Positions 34,029-44,509 of a stretch of 64,000 nt of DNA are shown one piece after another. This DNA is from Paracoccaceae bacterium (lineage in GTDB: Bacteria > Pseudomonadota > Alphaproteobacteria > Rhodobacterales > Rhodobacteraceae): assembly GCA_021296235.1 (NCBI GenBank), contig JAGWAS010000015.1, positions 33,611 to 97,610 of the forward strand, written 5' to 3'. The notes below the pieces were generated by a model. That model saw only the letters and a list, made by a program, of their open reading frames with translations. It did not search any database and was not told where the DNA came from. Made by a program: the position numbers and the translations under genes. Every line of letters starts with the position of its first letter. Positions within the stretch are counted from its first letter, which is position 1.

Positions 34029-37000
34029 TCATGTCTCTGCTGCTGCGGCAATGTGCGACAATTCCATCTCTGGCGGAAGTCCGCCATGTTCCTCAATAAT
34101 GCGGGTCAGGGAATTGACACTGTTGCGGTTAACGCCATCCGTGAGCATGTCATGACCTTCGATCGCATTCAAAACGCGCTCCAATCCGTCCGGGTGTTCC
34201 GGCCAAGACAGCCTTAGCAGGGTTCTGCCGTTGAAATCGGCCTCCAATTGCGGAACCCCCTTGAGGAACGACCGTTTGGCATTAACGAATATGTTTCTGA
34301 TTTGTCTGCTGTCCTGCCAAGAAAAATTGGAAAAGCGGACGCTGAATTCCGGCCTCTCGCGCCTGCCGATCCATATCGTCAGATTGTTGAGACTGCGCCC
34401 TTCCAATCTTTCGGCTGCGAGGCCGACGGCAACCCTGCAGGAAGGCACGATCGCCGGCAGGCGATCAAGATCGACCTTTGACCTGTCCACCACAATGCCG
34501 CGCCGCATTTGACCTTCCATTTCGCGAAACAGACTCATGGTTCCGAGCTTGTGGCTCTGAGCCTCAGTGATCGCCGCCAGCAGATTGCCGCTTAGCACCT
34601 GCACCGGGTAGCGCCGACCCAAATTGAGCTGGTTCGCAAATTCCTGCATATGCAATTCGTTCACGCCCATTGAGAGGCCGGGGTGAATCCGCAGACCGTC
34701 CGGCCATGCCGCCAGCAGGCGCTTCAGCGTGTGAATCTCCGGCCTTCCGTCCCCAGGGCATACGGTCCGAACCCGGTAGGCCTGCGGAAGGTGCAGATGC
34801 TCTTCACGAGGCATGGTCAGCTTTACCACGGTTCGCAGAAGCCCGCTTATACCGCCATCCTCCCCGTCAATCTCCAAAACCACTCCTGGCCGGATCAATT
34901 GCAGCAGTTCAATGAATTTAACCAGGAGCGCATGACGGTTCCTGAGCAGATGAAATCGGTTCGGAGTCGCAAGCGCCTCTGCGATGGTCATTCCCGAAGG
35001 AACCAAATGTGCCAGAATTGTCGGCATCATCGTCTCAATGCGAGTTGCGTGGTTCGAAAATCCATCGGTTCCGTCGGTGATCCTCGACCTTTCAACCATC
35101 TGCAGCAGTTGGTCCCCGGTTATGGGCTCGTCATTCATGTGGTGCGTTCCGGTTGAAATGTAGAGCGGCGCAAAGAAGGCCGAGGTCTCCAGATCGGAGA
35201 TTTCGGTTTCAACTCCGGAAAACAACGTCGTCGCGTGAATCTCGACCTCTCCCGGCATTTCCTTCGGCCGCAGAGGGTTTGAATTCCGGCTTTCCAGTTC
35301 CTCAATAATCGCTTCGAATTCAATCGTGATGAGGTCCACAAGGCGTTCCTGGTCAGCGGCCGACAACACAAGGGATCGCGTCAGCGCCTTGTTGGCGATT
35401 GACTCAACCAAGCTCTTCGATGCCCCGGAATCGAACATCATCCAATCAAATTGGTTTTCGTCACCTTCATTGTCTCCCGAAAGAAACTCCGTGAAGCCAA
35501 GACGTCTCGCCAGATCCGGGTTCGAGCGCAGGATTTGCGCGGTCGCCCGATCTCCGACTCTGTTCAGAAGATCAGGAACATCGTCCATGAGCAGCGGATG
35601 AGACCTGTTTCCGTCGACACTGGCCCCAAGTGCCCTCAATTTTCGATTGCGCTGCTGGAGGATCCGCATTTCCGGAATGAGCCCGGTCAATACGGAAACA
35701 ATTCTTGGTTTGGCAATTTGGCCGTAGCGGTTTCCGCGTCCCTGCGACTGTATGTATTTGATGATGTCAACCGGTGTTTCCATCTCAATCAGCGTGCGGG
35801 GCCGCGGGTCGCCGAAATCCGGCGAAGCGTGATAGGAGCCACCGGTTGCGCCTGCTGAATTGTAGATCAGAACGTCAATGCCTCCGTCATTGAAGGCATC
35901 CACAACGGACCTTCGGTCGGACGCGCTGCGCCGAACAATGCGCCGATCCCTGTAGGCCAGGCTGCGCCCGGAGATCTCGCCGGCCACAAAGCCCAATTCA
36001 GCAAGCTTCTCAATCACAGAGTCGACCGGCGAAGCCGGAAGGTCGTCGGGCATCTCGGCAATCATGGAAGAAAGCCGGTGCGAAATGTTCCCAATCTCCC
36101 GGTCGCGCTGCCTTGCATCCTGAATCTGGTCATCAAGCTTGATTCGGAAAATGCTCTCTGCAACCCTTGCTATCTGATCCGACAGGGAGAGCTTCACATC
36201 GGGCGACGCCTGATTGTCGGCAGCAAGCTCATTGAACAGCGATGCCCCCGTGGAGTGGAAGGTAATCAGGGGTTTTCGGCCTTCATTGAGTTCGTTGACC
36301 GCCTCTTCGACAACCTGATCCACCTTGATGGCGTTTATTGTTACCCTCGCCAGCCGAACCAGAGGGCTGCCAATGGCACCGGAATATTGAAATAGTGCGT
36401 TGCATTGCGTGCGGGCAGTTTGCTCATCAACCCCATCATTGATCATTTGAGCATATCGTTGGCTCTGTGCCCTTCCGACGAGGGCACCGACCCGAAGCGA
36501 TGCATCAATCATGAGTTCAACCACCGGGGTCATCCGGTTCATGATCTCCTGATACGCGGCGATGCGGCCGTCGTCCGGCAGCCTGTATTCAAACTCCAGA
36601 TTGGACAGGTCGTGATCTCTGCGGAGGTAGGTGCCATCCTCGCCCAGCATGGTGGCGAAGCTCTCTTGCGCGGTTTCCCCGCCGGGAGCCAAGTCTGCCA
36701 GAATCCTGTCAAGCCGGCCGCCCTCGGCATCAGGCAAAAGTGGAATGTAAAGGTTCGCGCCGGCCGGATTTCGCATGGGCGTTGCAGTGGCATAGACGAC
36801 GTTCCTGCGTCCGACCAATTCGATCATGTTCCTGACCGCCTTGCCGGTATTGGAAGAAGGATTGATGGCGTTGTGGGACTCGTCGAGGATAAGAAGCGTA
36901 TGCACATCGGGTGCAGTCGAGGCCCAAGTTGCGGCGGGGCTGTCCGGACCGCGGCTGAAAAGGCTGTAGTTGGTCAGGATCATGTTGCAGCCCGGAGGCC

Positions 37001-38951
37001 ACTCGCCCGACTCGAAGACCACCTTCCTTTTGGCTGCCGCAAGAGCCGTGTAGCACTCCGGCCGTGACGTCTTGCCGGGCGGAACGCCCGACGATGCAAT
37101 TGTCGGCAGGTTCACCGGCTTGCCGGCAAGAACCACCGGCCTTATTTCGGCAAGGGCACCAACCGCTTCAAGATCCCGCCAGACATCCGGAATGTTGATC
37201 TCGGCATTCTCAGTCAAGTAGAGAACCCTCCCACCCTCGCGAATGTGCAGGCGAGCCATTGCCGCAAGGCTGCGTCCCTTGCCGATGCCGGTCTGGTCGC
37301 CGAGCAGGAACCCGCGATTCCTGGAACTTGCGGAATTTCGCATTGCCACCGCATCGACCTGCTCGGCCGTCAGCACCGATCCCAGCAGTTCAGGTGAAAT
37401 GCCGAGGGAATTGGCAACTGCTGTGTCGACACCTCCGAGTTTTTCGCAATCGGCGGCGACTCGTTGCAACGCCTTGGCAGTGGCACCGTCAAGCGATTTG
37501 GGAATCATGGTGAAGGGAGTAGTGGTCTGCGAAAGAGCCACATAGGGCCGCTGCCTCTCATTGTCCTCAAGCACGGACTCTCGTTGTCCGGCTGCTTTCC
37601 CAATTCCGCGATGCCAATCCCGGATCTTGCGCCGGGATCGAAGAATCTCAGTATGCAGCCTGTCCAAATCGTCCCTGCTGAACACCGAAAATGTACGGAG
37701 TGCCGCAAGCGGCAAACCTTCACTCAGCTCCGGTCGCCGTTCCCCGACCATGAAGAGGGTAACCGGTTCCTGTTCATGCCGACCGGTTGCAACAAGCGGG
37801 GATATCTCTGCAACCGTCTCCAGCGCGTAGCTCTTTCCGACCACCGATCTTGTTGTGGTGGCCTGTGCGCTTTCGGCGGATCCAGAAACAATCAACGTGC
37901 TGGACCCGTCATCACAACGGCCAGCAAGAATGTTGATCACCCTTTCACGAATTCCGGAAGCGGGTCCGGTGGTAAGGTCGCAGAGCTGATGCGAGACGTT
38001 TCCGCTTGCCTTCAAAAGCGGGGTCGCCAAGCCAAGCCTGCTGTTGCCCAAGAATTCAATCTCGGATGCAGTGATGTTGAGGCGCCTCAGAAAGATCAGC
38101 AAGCTGGCCGATGGGTTGAGTCCTTCAACGTCGGATCGATCCGGATCAATCACGGCGTGAGAGTTCTCGGCGAGCTTCATTGCCCTGCGATAGCTGTCTC
38201 GGGAGCCGTCCTCCTCCAAGGTCGCCTCAACGATTTGCTTTAGAAGCTCCTTCCGCAGCGCAATGGCCGCATCGAACCGGTCTTCCCGAACATCCGCCCC
38301 GGGCAGCGTCTCCTGCGCTGCAATTGCCACCCGCTGGAAATCAATCTCGGATACAGAACCAGTTTCCGCCATCGCCAAGAGGCCCGCGGCAATGGCAGGC
38401 AGGTCTCCGATCCCTTCGGACCGCAGGAATTCCGTCGCAAATTCACTTCCGGATTCACGAATGAATTCCGGTTTTCCGGCTTCGTTTCTGACCTTTCTTG
38501 ACCGGAAGCCATTTGCGTCTCGAAAGACACCCTCACCCCGAAAATTCCTGCCAATGAACTCTGGCCGCTGCGACGTCGCAATATTTCGGTAGCTGTTGGC
38601 CTTTCCCTTGTCCGGCGCAGTGTAGTCGATTGTCCAAGGATAGGATTCGAGCTTTTGCCGGGGCATCGTGTGAATGACCCCGCCGAGCATCTTCGCCAAG
38701 GCATCGGCATCAAACCGTGACCGGCGGGCGGGTGCCATCAAATAGAGATCACCCGTGTCCCCGAATTCCAGGAAGCCCGCTTCAAGCGCAAGGCGCCTGA
38801 CCTCCCTGCGCCTGCCTCGGCTTGTGAACTGAAGGAGCAGGCCCTTGGCGCCACTGGACCGAACCATCCTTCTCAGCACGGCGCAATTGTCGTTGAAGAC
38901 CACCCATTTGATGGATGCATCCCCGGAAGCGGGTCGCTTTGACACGCTCAC
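34029..38951 (-). CDS. Strawberry-notch-type SF2 helicase, very large
   Basis: 1640 residues. The helicase core lies in the middle: motif I FLLGDQTGIGKGRSLAAMAR (about residue 550), motif II LLILDESHNAIN (about 690), motif III YATATPMRNPAG, and in the second RecA lobe IYNSAGATGGSYHASPDF and QSQGRGNRYGQIAKPR (about 1070). This matches bacterial strawberry-notch (SBNO-like) proteins found on plasmids, phages and ICEs. The N-terminal 500 and C-terminal 450 residues match no domain I recognise. Probably acts in DNA handling of a conjugative or phage-like element, or in defence. No frameshift in 4.9 kb argues for recent function. Confidence 0.85.
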   Translation of the reverse strand: MSVSKRPASGDASIKWVVFNDNCAVLRRMVRSSGAKGLLLQFTSRGRRREVRRLALEAGFLEFGDTGDLYLMAPARRSRFDADALAKMLGGVIHTMPRQKLESYPWTIDYTAPDKGKANSYRNIATSQRPEFIGRNFRGEGVFRDANGFRSRKVRNEAGKPEFIRESGSEFATEFLRSEGIGDLPAIAAGLLAMAETGSVSEIDFQRVAIAAQETLPGADVREDRFDAAIALRKELLKQIVEATLEEDGSRDSYRRAMKLAENSHAVIDPDRSDVEGLNPSASLLIFLRRLNITASEIEFLGNSRLGLATPLLKASGNVSHQLCDLTTGPASGIRERVINILAGRCDDGSSTLIVSGSAESAQATTTRSVVGKSYALETVAEISPLVATGRHEQEPVTLFMVGERRPELSEGLPLAALRTFSVFSRDDLDRLHTEILRSRRKIRDWHRGIGKAAGQRESVLEDNERQRPYVALSQTTTPFTMIPKSLDGATAKALQRVAADCEKLGGVDTAVANSLGISPELLGSVLTAEQVDAVAMRNSASSRNRGFLLGDQTGIGKGRSLAAMARLHIREGGRVLYLTENAEINIPDVWRDLEAVGALAEIRPVVLAGKPVNLPTIASSGVPPGKTSRPECYTALAAAKRKVVFESGEWPPGCNMILTNYSLFSRGPDSPAATWASTAPDVHTLLILDESHNAINPSSNTGKAVRNMIELVGRRNVVYATATPMRNPAGANLYIPLLPDAEGGRLDRILADLAPGGETAQESFATMLGEDGTYLRRDHDLSNLEFEYRLPDDGRIAAYQEIMNRMTPVVELMIDASLRVGALVGRAQSQRYAQMINDGVDEQTARTQCNALFQYSGAIGSPLVRLARVTINAIKVDQVVEEAVNELNEGRKPLITFHSTGASLFNELAADNQASPDVKLSLSDQIARVAESIFRIKLDDQIQDARQRDREIGNISHRLSSMIAEMPDDLPASPVDSVIEKLAELGFVAGEISGRSLAYRDRRIVRRSASDRRSVVDAFNDGGIDVLIYNSAGATGGSYHASPDFGDPRPRTLIEMETPVDIIKYIQSQGRGNRYGQIAKPRIVSVLTGLIPEMRILQQRNRKLRALGASVDGNRSHPLLMDDVPDLLNRVGDRATAQILRSNPDLARRLGFTEFLSGDNEGDENQFDWMMFDSGASKSLVESIANKALTRSLVLSAADQERLVDLITIEFEAIIEELESRNSNPLRPKEMPGEVEIHATTLFSGVETEISDLETSAFFAPLYISTGTHHMNDEPITGDQLLQMVERSRITDGTDGFSNHATRIETMMPTILAHLVPSGMTIAEALATPNRFHLLRNRHALLVKFIELLQLIRPGVVLEIDGEDGGISGLLRTVVKLTMPREEHLHLPQAYRVRTVCPGDGRPEIHTLKRLLAAWPDGLRIHPGLSMGVNELHMQEFANQLNLGRRYPVQVLSGNLLAAITEAQSHKLGTMSLFREMEGQMRRGIVVDRSKVDLDRLPAIVPSCRVAVGLAAERLEGRSLNNLTIWIGRRERPEFSVRFSNFSWQDSRQIRNIFVNAKRSFLKGVPQLEADFNGRTLLRLSWPEHPDGLERVLNAIEGHDMLTDGVNRNSVNSLTRIIEEHGGLPPEMELSHIAAAAET

Positions 38952-39022
38952 CCTCCAACTGGAAGGGCTTCAAGCCGGCGATGCTGCCCCGATTGTGGCC
39001 GCAAGCCCCAACCGGCCGACCA

Positions 39023-40387
39023 TCAAAAATCCAAATGTCCGCCGTCTTCCGGTTCGATCCTATCGTTCACTTCCCTGAACACACCTTCAACGCGCTTGGC
39101 ACTTTCAGGACCGGAGGGTGCCTTCTTCGCATGTTCGGCGACATTGTCAATCCCGATCCCGGGCGAAACACTGCTGTCCGGACCATCGGGAAGGACTTCG
39201 AGAGCATGCGCAACAGCCCGCGAAATCGTTGCATGAAATCGCGACACCGCCTTCGGATCGGATGGGGTCGGAACAGCATTCCTTGGCACCGCCGCGCTCA
39301 TTGTCCGGGCCTTCGCCAGAAAGCTGCCGGCGGACGGATCCGCCCCGTACGGCTTGAGCACTGCCGTCGACACCGCAAACCCGTATCTTGCGACACGTGG
39401 AAGCGTAATCCCCATATTGCTGAAGAAGCGTTCAACATCGCAGTTCCAGACACCCTTCCAGCCGATTGACGCAAATGCCGATTTGGCATTGGGATGAGCC
39501 TGCGCAAGAAAGGCGGCCTCCAGCCGGGCCGCATCAGGGGAATCCAGGCGCCGGAGCGTACCCTCGATTCTGGCACCCAGGCCTCCGGTCTGAAAGCTCT
39601 TCAGCGGGATTGCACTCCTTAGCCCGAGATCCATCGACTCGGCGACCTTCGAACCGACTTTCACCACCTCCATCGGAATGACGTCGATCACCCCTCCGGC
39701 CTCATAGACCTGCCTGAACTTCGAAACCGGATTGACTGCAAAGAACCGCTGCAGCGCTTCATCAACCGGAGCCGGTTCACCGTCGCTCCAGCCGCGCAGT
39801 GCTGACAGGGTCTTTCTGCTGACACCCTGCTCGGTCTGTAAAACAACTGCCAACGCCGCAGCACCGGAACACTTCATAGCTGCAGCCAGTGTTTCGCGCA
39901 TGGCCCCCAGTTCCGAGGTTTGCTCGGATCCACCCATGTGCATCAGGAATCCGTTGTAGATGGTTGCGCCGTTCGATCGGAATTGCCTGACACTTCCGTC
40001 GGCGCCAATTGATGGAGAAACCTGCATCGGAATTCCTGCCCTCAGGTCGGCACCGGGATCACCCATCTTGTTGATCCATTGTGCGGTGAACCTGCCACCA
40101 TCAACCCGAAGGTTCTCAAGTGCGAGATAACCTCCCGGTGAAGTCCGAACCATACTCGTTTCGTCCTGAAGATCCGCAACGGTCGAAACACTCGAATTGG
40201 TGGGGGTGATGCGCGTCCATGCATCAATTCGCCTCCCGTCCAGTTGCCCACCCATTACGGTTCCGGAAATGACGCCAGGATGGCAATCTTCGCAAACGGC
40301 ATCGCCATCGTAGGATTCCACCCTGAGCACGATATTGCCGATCGGTCGCGACGGACCCGCCGGCGTTGCATTTGAAACTCTTTTCAT
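39023..40387 (-). CDS. Conserved-looking protein of unknown function
   Basis: 454 residues with no recognised domain. The N-terminus has a CxxC pair (VCEDCHPGVISGTVMGGQLD) in a beta-rich region; the middle is mixed (SALRGWSDGEPAPVDEALQR) and the C-terminus is Pro/Ser/Lys-rich and probably unstructured. No signal peptide or membrane helix. It lies between the helicase and DotA-like genes in the same direction (71 bp and 234 bp gaps), so it is probably part of the same element's machinery. Confidence 0.7.
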   Translation of the reverse strand: MKRVSNATPAGPSRPIGNIVLRVESYDGDAVCEDCHPGVISGTVMGGQLDGRRIDAWTRITPTNSSVSTVADLQDETSMVRTSPGGYLALENLRVDGGRFTAQWINKMGDPGADLRAGIPMQVSPSIGADGSVRQFRSNGATIYNGFLMHMGGSEQTSELGAMRETLAAAMKCSGAAALAVVLQTEQGVSRKTLSALRGWSDGEPAPVDEALQRFFAVNPVSKFRQVYEAGGVIDVIPMEVVKVGSKVAESMDLGLRSAIPLKSFQTGGLGARIEGTLRRLDSPDAARLEAAFLAQAHPNAKSAFASIGWKGVWNCDVERFFSNMGITLPRVARYGFAVSTAVLKPYGADPSAGSFLAKARTMSAAVPRNAVPTPSDPKAVSRFHATISRAVAHALEVLPDGPDSSVSPGIGIDNVAEHAKKAPSGPESAKRVEGVFREVNDRIEPEDGGHLDF

Positions 40388-40621
40388 TGATTGCCTCTTC
40401 CGGTCTGCGCGGGCTTGACCGCCCGATTGACCGGGAGACTCTTCGGGTCAGCCGGTGAAAATCGAAAGCGCAGCTGTCACGATTGGCGCATTCCCTGTTG
40501 AAAACCCTTCGAGTGCATTGGCTGAGGCACCTTCTGCGCCTCCATGTTTCTCACACTCTCGAAAGCCGTGCGGGCATGGTCCGGCAGGTTTAGTCCGGCT
40601 GCTGGTTTTGGAAATGCAACG

Positions 40622-42853
40622 TCAAAGCCGGGCCGGAACGAGTCGGCCCAACTGTCGCGTTGCGGATGCGACTGATGTGGACATCAGCGATGCAGAGGCA
40701 CGGAACTGCCGTTCTCCTGAACCGTCTCCCACGCCAGCGGCAGCACCGACCCATTTTAGGATCCGGTCCGGAAAATCCGCAATGAGGGAAAAACTCCTTT
40801 CAATGATCACAATATGTGCCGCGACGGAAAGAAAGCCGGTGGCAATCAGCCCAAATACCCCAACTATCGGGGAGGCGGAAACAAGAGCGCCCATGGCGAA
40901 GTGCATGCCAAGGTCGAGCAGCCCTGCAACAACCCGGTAGATCACCATGCCGAGAAAATATCCCATGATCATGAGTGCCGGGGTGAGCACGAGCGCAAGC
41001 AGCATGAGCCAACCCTGACGGCCGGCATCCCCTGAGATGCCGTCGCCGTCCAGCCGAAAATGCATCAGGGCCCAAAGGGTCGCAGCAATCACCGCCTCGG
41101 CGACAAGGAGGAAGTATCCGGCGATGCCAAGAATCCAGTAGATGAACGGAAGCATCGGAATGATGAAAGATTGCGCAATCCCGATCGCCGCCATTGGAGC
41201 GGCGATCATGAACACAATTGTCGTTCCGGCACCACCGGAGAAAAGTGAAACCGTTGCACCACCAAAGATCAGGACACCTGCCGCCTCAAGGAACCAGTTG
41301 CCCATGTTGACCAGTCCAACGATCGGATCGCGGCCAAAACCGGCGGGTGAGAGCATTCCCAGAAGAGATTCAATGTCGTCGGCAAACCCGACCTGCCAAA
41401 TGCGGCCGAGAAGGCCGGTCGGGCCGGCAGGCAATGCATCTTCAATGATCCTGCCGGGCAAGCCCATGCCGAGCGGTGCCAGCCTCGCTGCAGCGGACTC
41501 CAATCCTGCATTGGCTGCGGTCCAGATCCGGCCAGCCTCCTCCACATGCATGTATTTGTTCACGTCGGACTTGCCAAACAGGTCGGAGAACCATCCGGAT
41601 GCGTCGGCCGCTGATACGACCTGCTTGTTTAACCTGCGCCAATTTTCCGCAACATATCCCGACTCTGATGCGGTGATTGATGCGTTCATCATTCCCATCA
41701 GTTCCGAATTCAACCGTGCAAGGGTCATGTGCCAGTTGCCCGCTCCGACCCAACCCTCGCCGCCACAGCCCGAATTCCTGACGCAAATGCCTGTCATGAA
41801 ATCGCCTATGGCCTGCCTTGCTGCGCCCCGTTCCCCCTCGCTTCCGGCAACCACGCGGATCAGGCGATGGTTGCCGTCTTTCAATGTGCTGTTTATGCGC
41901 GCAAGCGTCTCCCTGATGTCGCCGGAAATGTCGGGCACCTCCGGATTGCCCACCAGAACAGCCGGCCACTGCCGGGAGATCGCTCTGTTCGATCCGTCAA
42001 TGACGATCTCAAGTATTTCGGCGTGCAGGGCCCGGAATTCCCGCGCCACATCGGAACCGGCATCGGAACGGCCGCCGGAAAGATGGTTCGGCAAGGTTGG
42101 AATTGCGTATGCACCACAGATCTCCGGATTTCTGCCTCCCAGAGATGAGACAACACGAACTGAGTCCCTAACCTCAACCCGTTCAAAGCGAACGCGAAGC
42201 GGACTTCGGGCCGCCTCCAACTGGTGGTTGGCCAGCCAGGCACAAAGCTGGTTGCGATAGACCGTTTTGAACAGTTCGCCGTCAAAGCGAGCCGAAACCC
42301 CTGAAATCGGCAGATCACCGGACACCAGGAGGCCCGCGCCGAGGCCCCAAAGTTCCGAGGCCATCATCGTCGATCCCTTCACGATCCATGCAACTCCGGC
42401 CTGAACCGAATTGTAGCCGCCAAGACCGGGGACGGGAATCAGGAGTGCAACCGCAAAGATCACCCTCAGCGGTGCCCAGAGTGAGGACCAGCGGCGACCA
42501 AGCACCTCACCCTCATGGGCTGATTGAAGAACGCCCGCCACAATGCTCCAAGCAAACAGGAGACCACCAATGGCAAGAACCGCGACGTTGAGGTTGCCGG
42601 CGAGGACGGAAATCGCGGTCGATGAAACCGAGCCTGATTCCGCCGGAAACAGGGAACCAAAAATCCTGTTGAGCAGATTTGCGCTGTTTGCATCGCCGTA
42701 TTGTGTTCCGAAAATCCCGGAAAGGTCGCCGGACATCAACGTTTGGGAATTCTCCTGGGAAAGTGACTGTCGGGGACAGATTGCGGCAACTACTGCAACC
42801 GCATACCCGATGGCACGGCAATACGGTCTCTGACCGGAATGGGAATTGTCCAT
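40622..42853 (-). CDS. DotA/TraY-family membrane protein (type IVB secretion)
   Basis: 743 residues. A signal-like N-terminus (AIGYAVAVVAAICPRQSLSQ), a membrane pair with the family segment EGEVLGRRWSSLWAPLRVIF and GGYNSVQAGVAWIVKG, a large soluble (periplasmic) part at about 180-480, then at least four further helices (FLEAAGVLIFGGATVSLFSG, MLPFIYWILGIAGYFLLVAE). DotA/TraY proteins are inner-membrane parts of IncI-type conjugation and Dot/Icm systems. None of the other Dot/Icm genes is in the window, so it is either an orphan or linked to genes elsewhere. Confidence 0.82.
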   Translation of the reverse strand: MDNSHSGQRPYCRAIGYAVAVVAAICPRQSLSQENSQTLMSGDLSGIFGTQYGDANSANLLNRIFGSLFPAESGSVSSTAISVLAGNLNVAVLAIGGLLFAWSIVAGVLQSAHEGEVLGRRWSSLWAPLRVIFAVALLIPVPGLGGYNSVQAGVAWIVKGSTMMASELWGLGAGLLVSGDLPISGVSARFDGELFKTVYRNQLCAWLANHQLEAARSPLRVRFERVEVRDSVRVVSSLGGRNPEICGAYAIPTLPNHLSGGRSDAGSDVAREFRALHAEILEIVIDGSNRAISRQWPAVLVGNPEVPDISGDIRETLARINSTLKDGNHRLIRVVAGSEGERGAARQAIGDFMTGICVRNSGCGGEGWVGAGNWHMTLARLNSELMGMMNASITASESGYVAENWRRLNKQVVSAADASGWFSDLFGKSDVNKYMHVEEAGRIWTAANAGLESAAARLAPLGMGLPGRIIEDALPAGPTGLLGRIWQVGFADDIESLLGMLSPAGFGRDPIVGLVNMGNWFLEAAGVLIFGGATVSLFSGGAGTTIVFMIAAPMAAIGIAQSFIIPMLPFIYWILGIAGYFLLVAEAVIAATLWALMHFRLDGDGISGDAGRQGWLMLLALVLTPALMIMGYFLGMVIYRVVAGLLDLGMHFAMGALVSASPIVGVFGLIATGFLSVAAHIVIIERSFSLIADFPDRILKWVGAAAGVGDGSGERQFRASASLMSTSVASATRQLGRLVPARL

Positions 42854-43291
42854 TCGGAAATTCTATCCGGCCCCGCAAGGAAATCTGCAATTCCCGGCAG
42901 AGGCTGCGACGGTTCCCTGTGGATAACGCAGGCACAGCCGCGTTGATCAGCCTGAATGCAATGGGCCGGACTCATGTTCAGGAATTCAAGGCCAGTCCCA
43001 CGGTACACCACCGCGCGAATCGCCAAGGCCATATTGATCTCCCAGACGCATCAGCCATGTCCAATCTCTTCTGCAATATGGCTCACGGCATGTGGTAAGC
43101 GGTGGAGAAACCCTCCTTTTCGTCAGACTTGCTCCAACTCCCCCTCGCCAGTTGGCTCGGCGCAAATCATCTCTCACTACAGGAAATTGGAGTTTTACAT
43201 GTTGGCTGGGCGGCCGTTTGGCGCCGAAGCCGGCGAAAAGGGCTGTCAGCGCTATCTTCAATCCCGGCCGGGAAAAACCTATATTCCTGCC
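42854..43291. other. 438-bp gap upstream of dotA-like gene
   Basis: No supportable gene; the long plus-strand ORF from 42956 is non-coding until the small gene at 43292. Probably contains the promoter for the DotA/helicase transcription unit. No repeat or tRNA seen, so the right edge of the element is not defined here. Confidence 0.4.
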
Positions 43292-43557
43292 ATGACCAAG
43301 CTTTCCATCGATCAACGCTTCAGCTGCGGTGCAGAGTTGCGCGCCGCGCGCTTCGGAATAGCGTTGCAATACGATGACATCGGCGAGCGGCTGATGGAAC
43401 TGCGCAAGGTTGCCTGGGACCGCTATGACGCCAGCGCCCTGTGGAGCGTGCCGCCACAGTCATCGACGGTCTGCGCAGCTATGGCGATCTTGAAGCGGCC
43501 TATCTGGCAGCAGCGATACTCCAAGAAATCGAGCGCAGGACCGGCGATGCCACTTGA
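43292..43557 (+). pseudogene. Small partner gene of nucleotidyltransferase, frameshifted
   Basis: The frame starting at ATG 43292 reads LQYDDIGERLMELRKVAWDR then YDASALWS; near 43450 it loses sense while the -1 frame continues ATVIDGLRSYGDLEAAYLAA, AILQEIERRTGDAT and stops at 43557, overlapping the next gene's start by 11 bases. The combined product, about 88 residues, resembles small proteins found in front of AbiEii-like nucleotidyltransferases. Role as antitoxin is unproven. Either a real frameshift or a sequencing error. Confidence 0.6.
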
Positions 43558-44509
43558 CGAGTTTCAGAAGAGTGTCATTGCAGTCATCAGCTGCAATCGG
43601 GATTCTCAAAGTGCTTTCGCTGGCGGCAGCGTGATCCAGCAGCACGGGGTTCGTCTCACTGACGACCAGGACATATTTGCTGTCAGCGATGAGCGTCTGG
43701 ATGGCCTGGCGGAAACTGACCAGTCGGCGCTGGAGGCCGCGGGTTATATTGTCCAGCCTCGCCGCAGTTTCGACGGATTCCGGGAGTGCCTTGTGATGAA
43801 GCCGCTGGTCGGGACAACGACCCTGCAATGGACAGCGGGCCTCGCAAGTGAGTTTTATGCGCCGGTTCCCGATTCTCTGTTTGGCCGACGGCTGCATTTT
43901 GCCGACCTCGCGGTCAACAAGGCGCTGGCCGCCGGATCCAGGATAAAGAAGCGCGATTTCTTGGATCTGGTGATGTTGGACCGGTACGTCATGCCTCTCT
44001 GGCGGATGGCCTGTGCAGTACCAGGCAAACGGGCAGACCTGAATCCGTTTTCCCTCGTTGAACGCATGTCGCACAACTGGGATATGGCAGTTCGCAGGAC
44101 CACACCTGACGACAGGCTGGTTCTGACAGCAGAAGTTTCATTGGAAGAGATCGGGGAGAGACTGCATTCCGCCCTGAACGAGGCGCGGACCACTTTGCCC
44201 GACGCGCCGCCGGAGAGCTACGGCCGCTTGGAAGTCAAGTCCGACGGCCAACCGGTGTTCAGCCGGAAAATTGCATCCGGCGGAGATTGGAGAGCGCCCA
44301 GACCCGGAGGCGCTCTTCCGGCCTTCGAAGGTATAGATAACGAGATGATCGCCCGGCTGATTGCCGAATTCGGACCTGAGGGCAGCCGCTACACCGCAGG
44401 AACCTCAGAGAACAGCGACCGCCCCGGCAAGGACTTTCGCAGTCCATTCACGACTCCCGACCCGGCCAGACCGAAGCCGGACGACGACGGGCCGGACTAC
44501 GACATGTAA
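43547..44509 (+). CDS. Nucleotidyltransferase-fold protein (AbiEii-like toxin candidate)
   Basis: 320 residues from the ATG at 43547; the track extends the frame upstream through the frameshifted partner. FAGGSVIQQHGVRLTDDQDI is the GGxxL...DxD nucleotidyltransferase motif and FADLAVNKALAAGSRIKKRD FLDLVML the supporting helical part with Lys and Asp. The C-terminal 80 residues are Pro/Asp-rich (ending GPDYDM). Related proteins are toxins of type IV systems or abortive-infection factors. Function inferred from fold only. Confidence 0.75.
   Translation: MPLDEFQKSVIAVISCNRDSQSAFAGGSVIQQHGVRLTDDQDIFAVSDERLDGLAETDQSALEAAGYIVQPRRSFDGFRECLVMKPLVGTTTLQWTAGLASEFYAPVPDSLFGRRLHFADLAVNKALAAGSRIKKRDFLDLVMLDRYVMPLWRMACAVPGKRADLNPFSLVERMSHNWDMAVRRTTPDDRLVLTAEVSLEEIGERLHSALNEARTTLPDAPPESYGRLEVKSDGQPVFSRKIASGGDWRAPRPGGALPAFEGIDNEMIARLIAEFGPEGSRYTAGTSENSDRPGKDFRSPFTTPDPARPKPDDDGPDYDM

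Noticed and set aside
41142-42260. 372-residue plus-strand ORF
   Set aside because: Antisense to the DotA/TraY-like gene, which has coherent membrane topology and family motifs.
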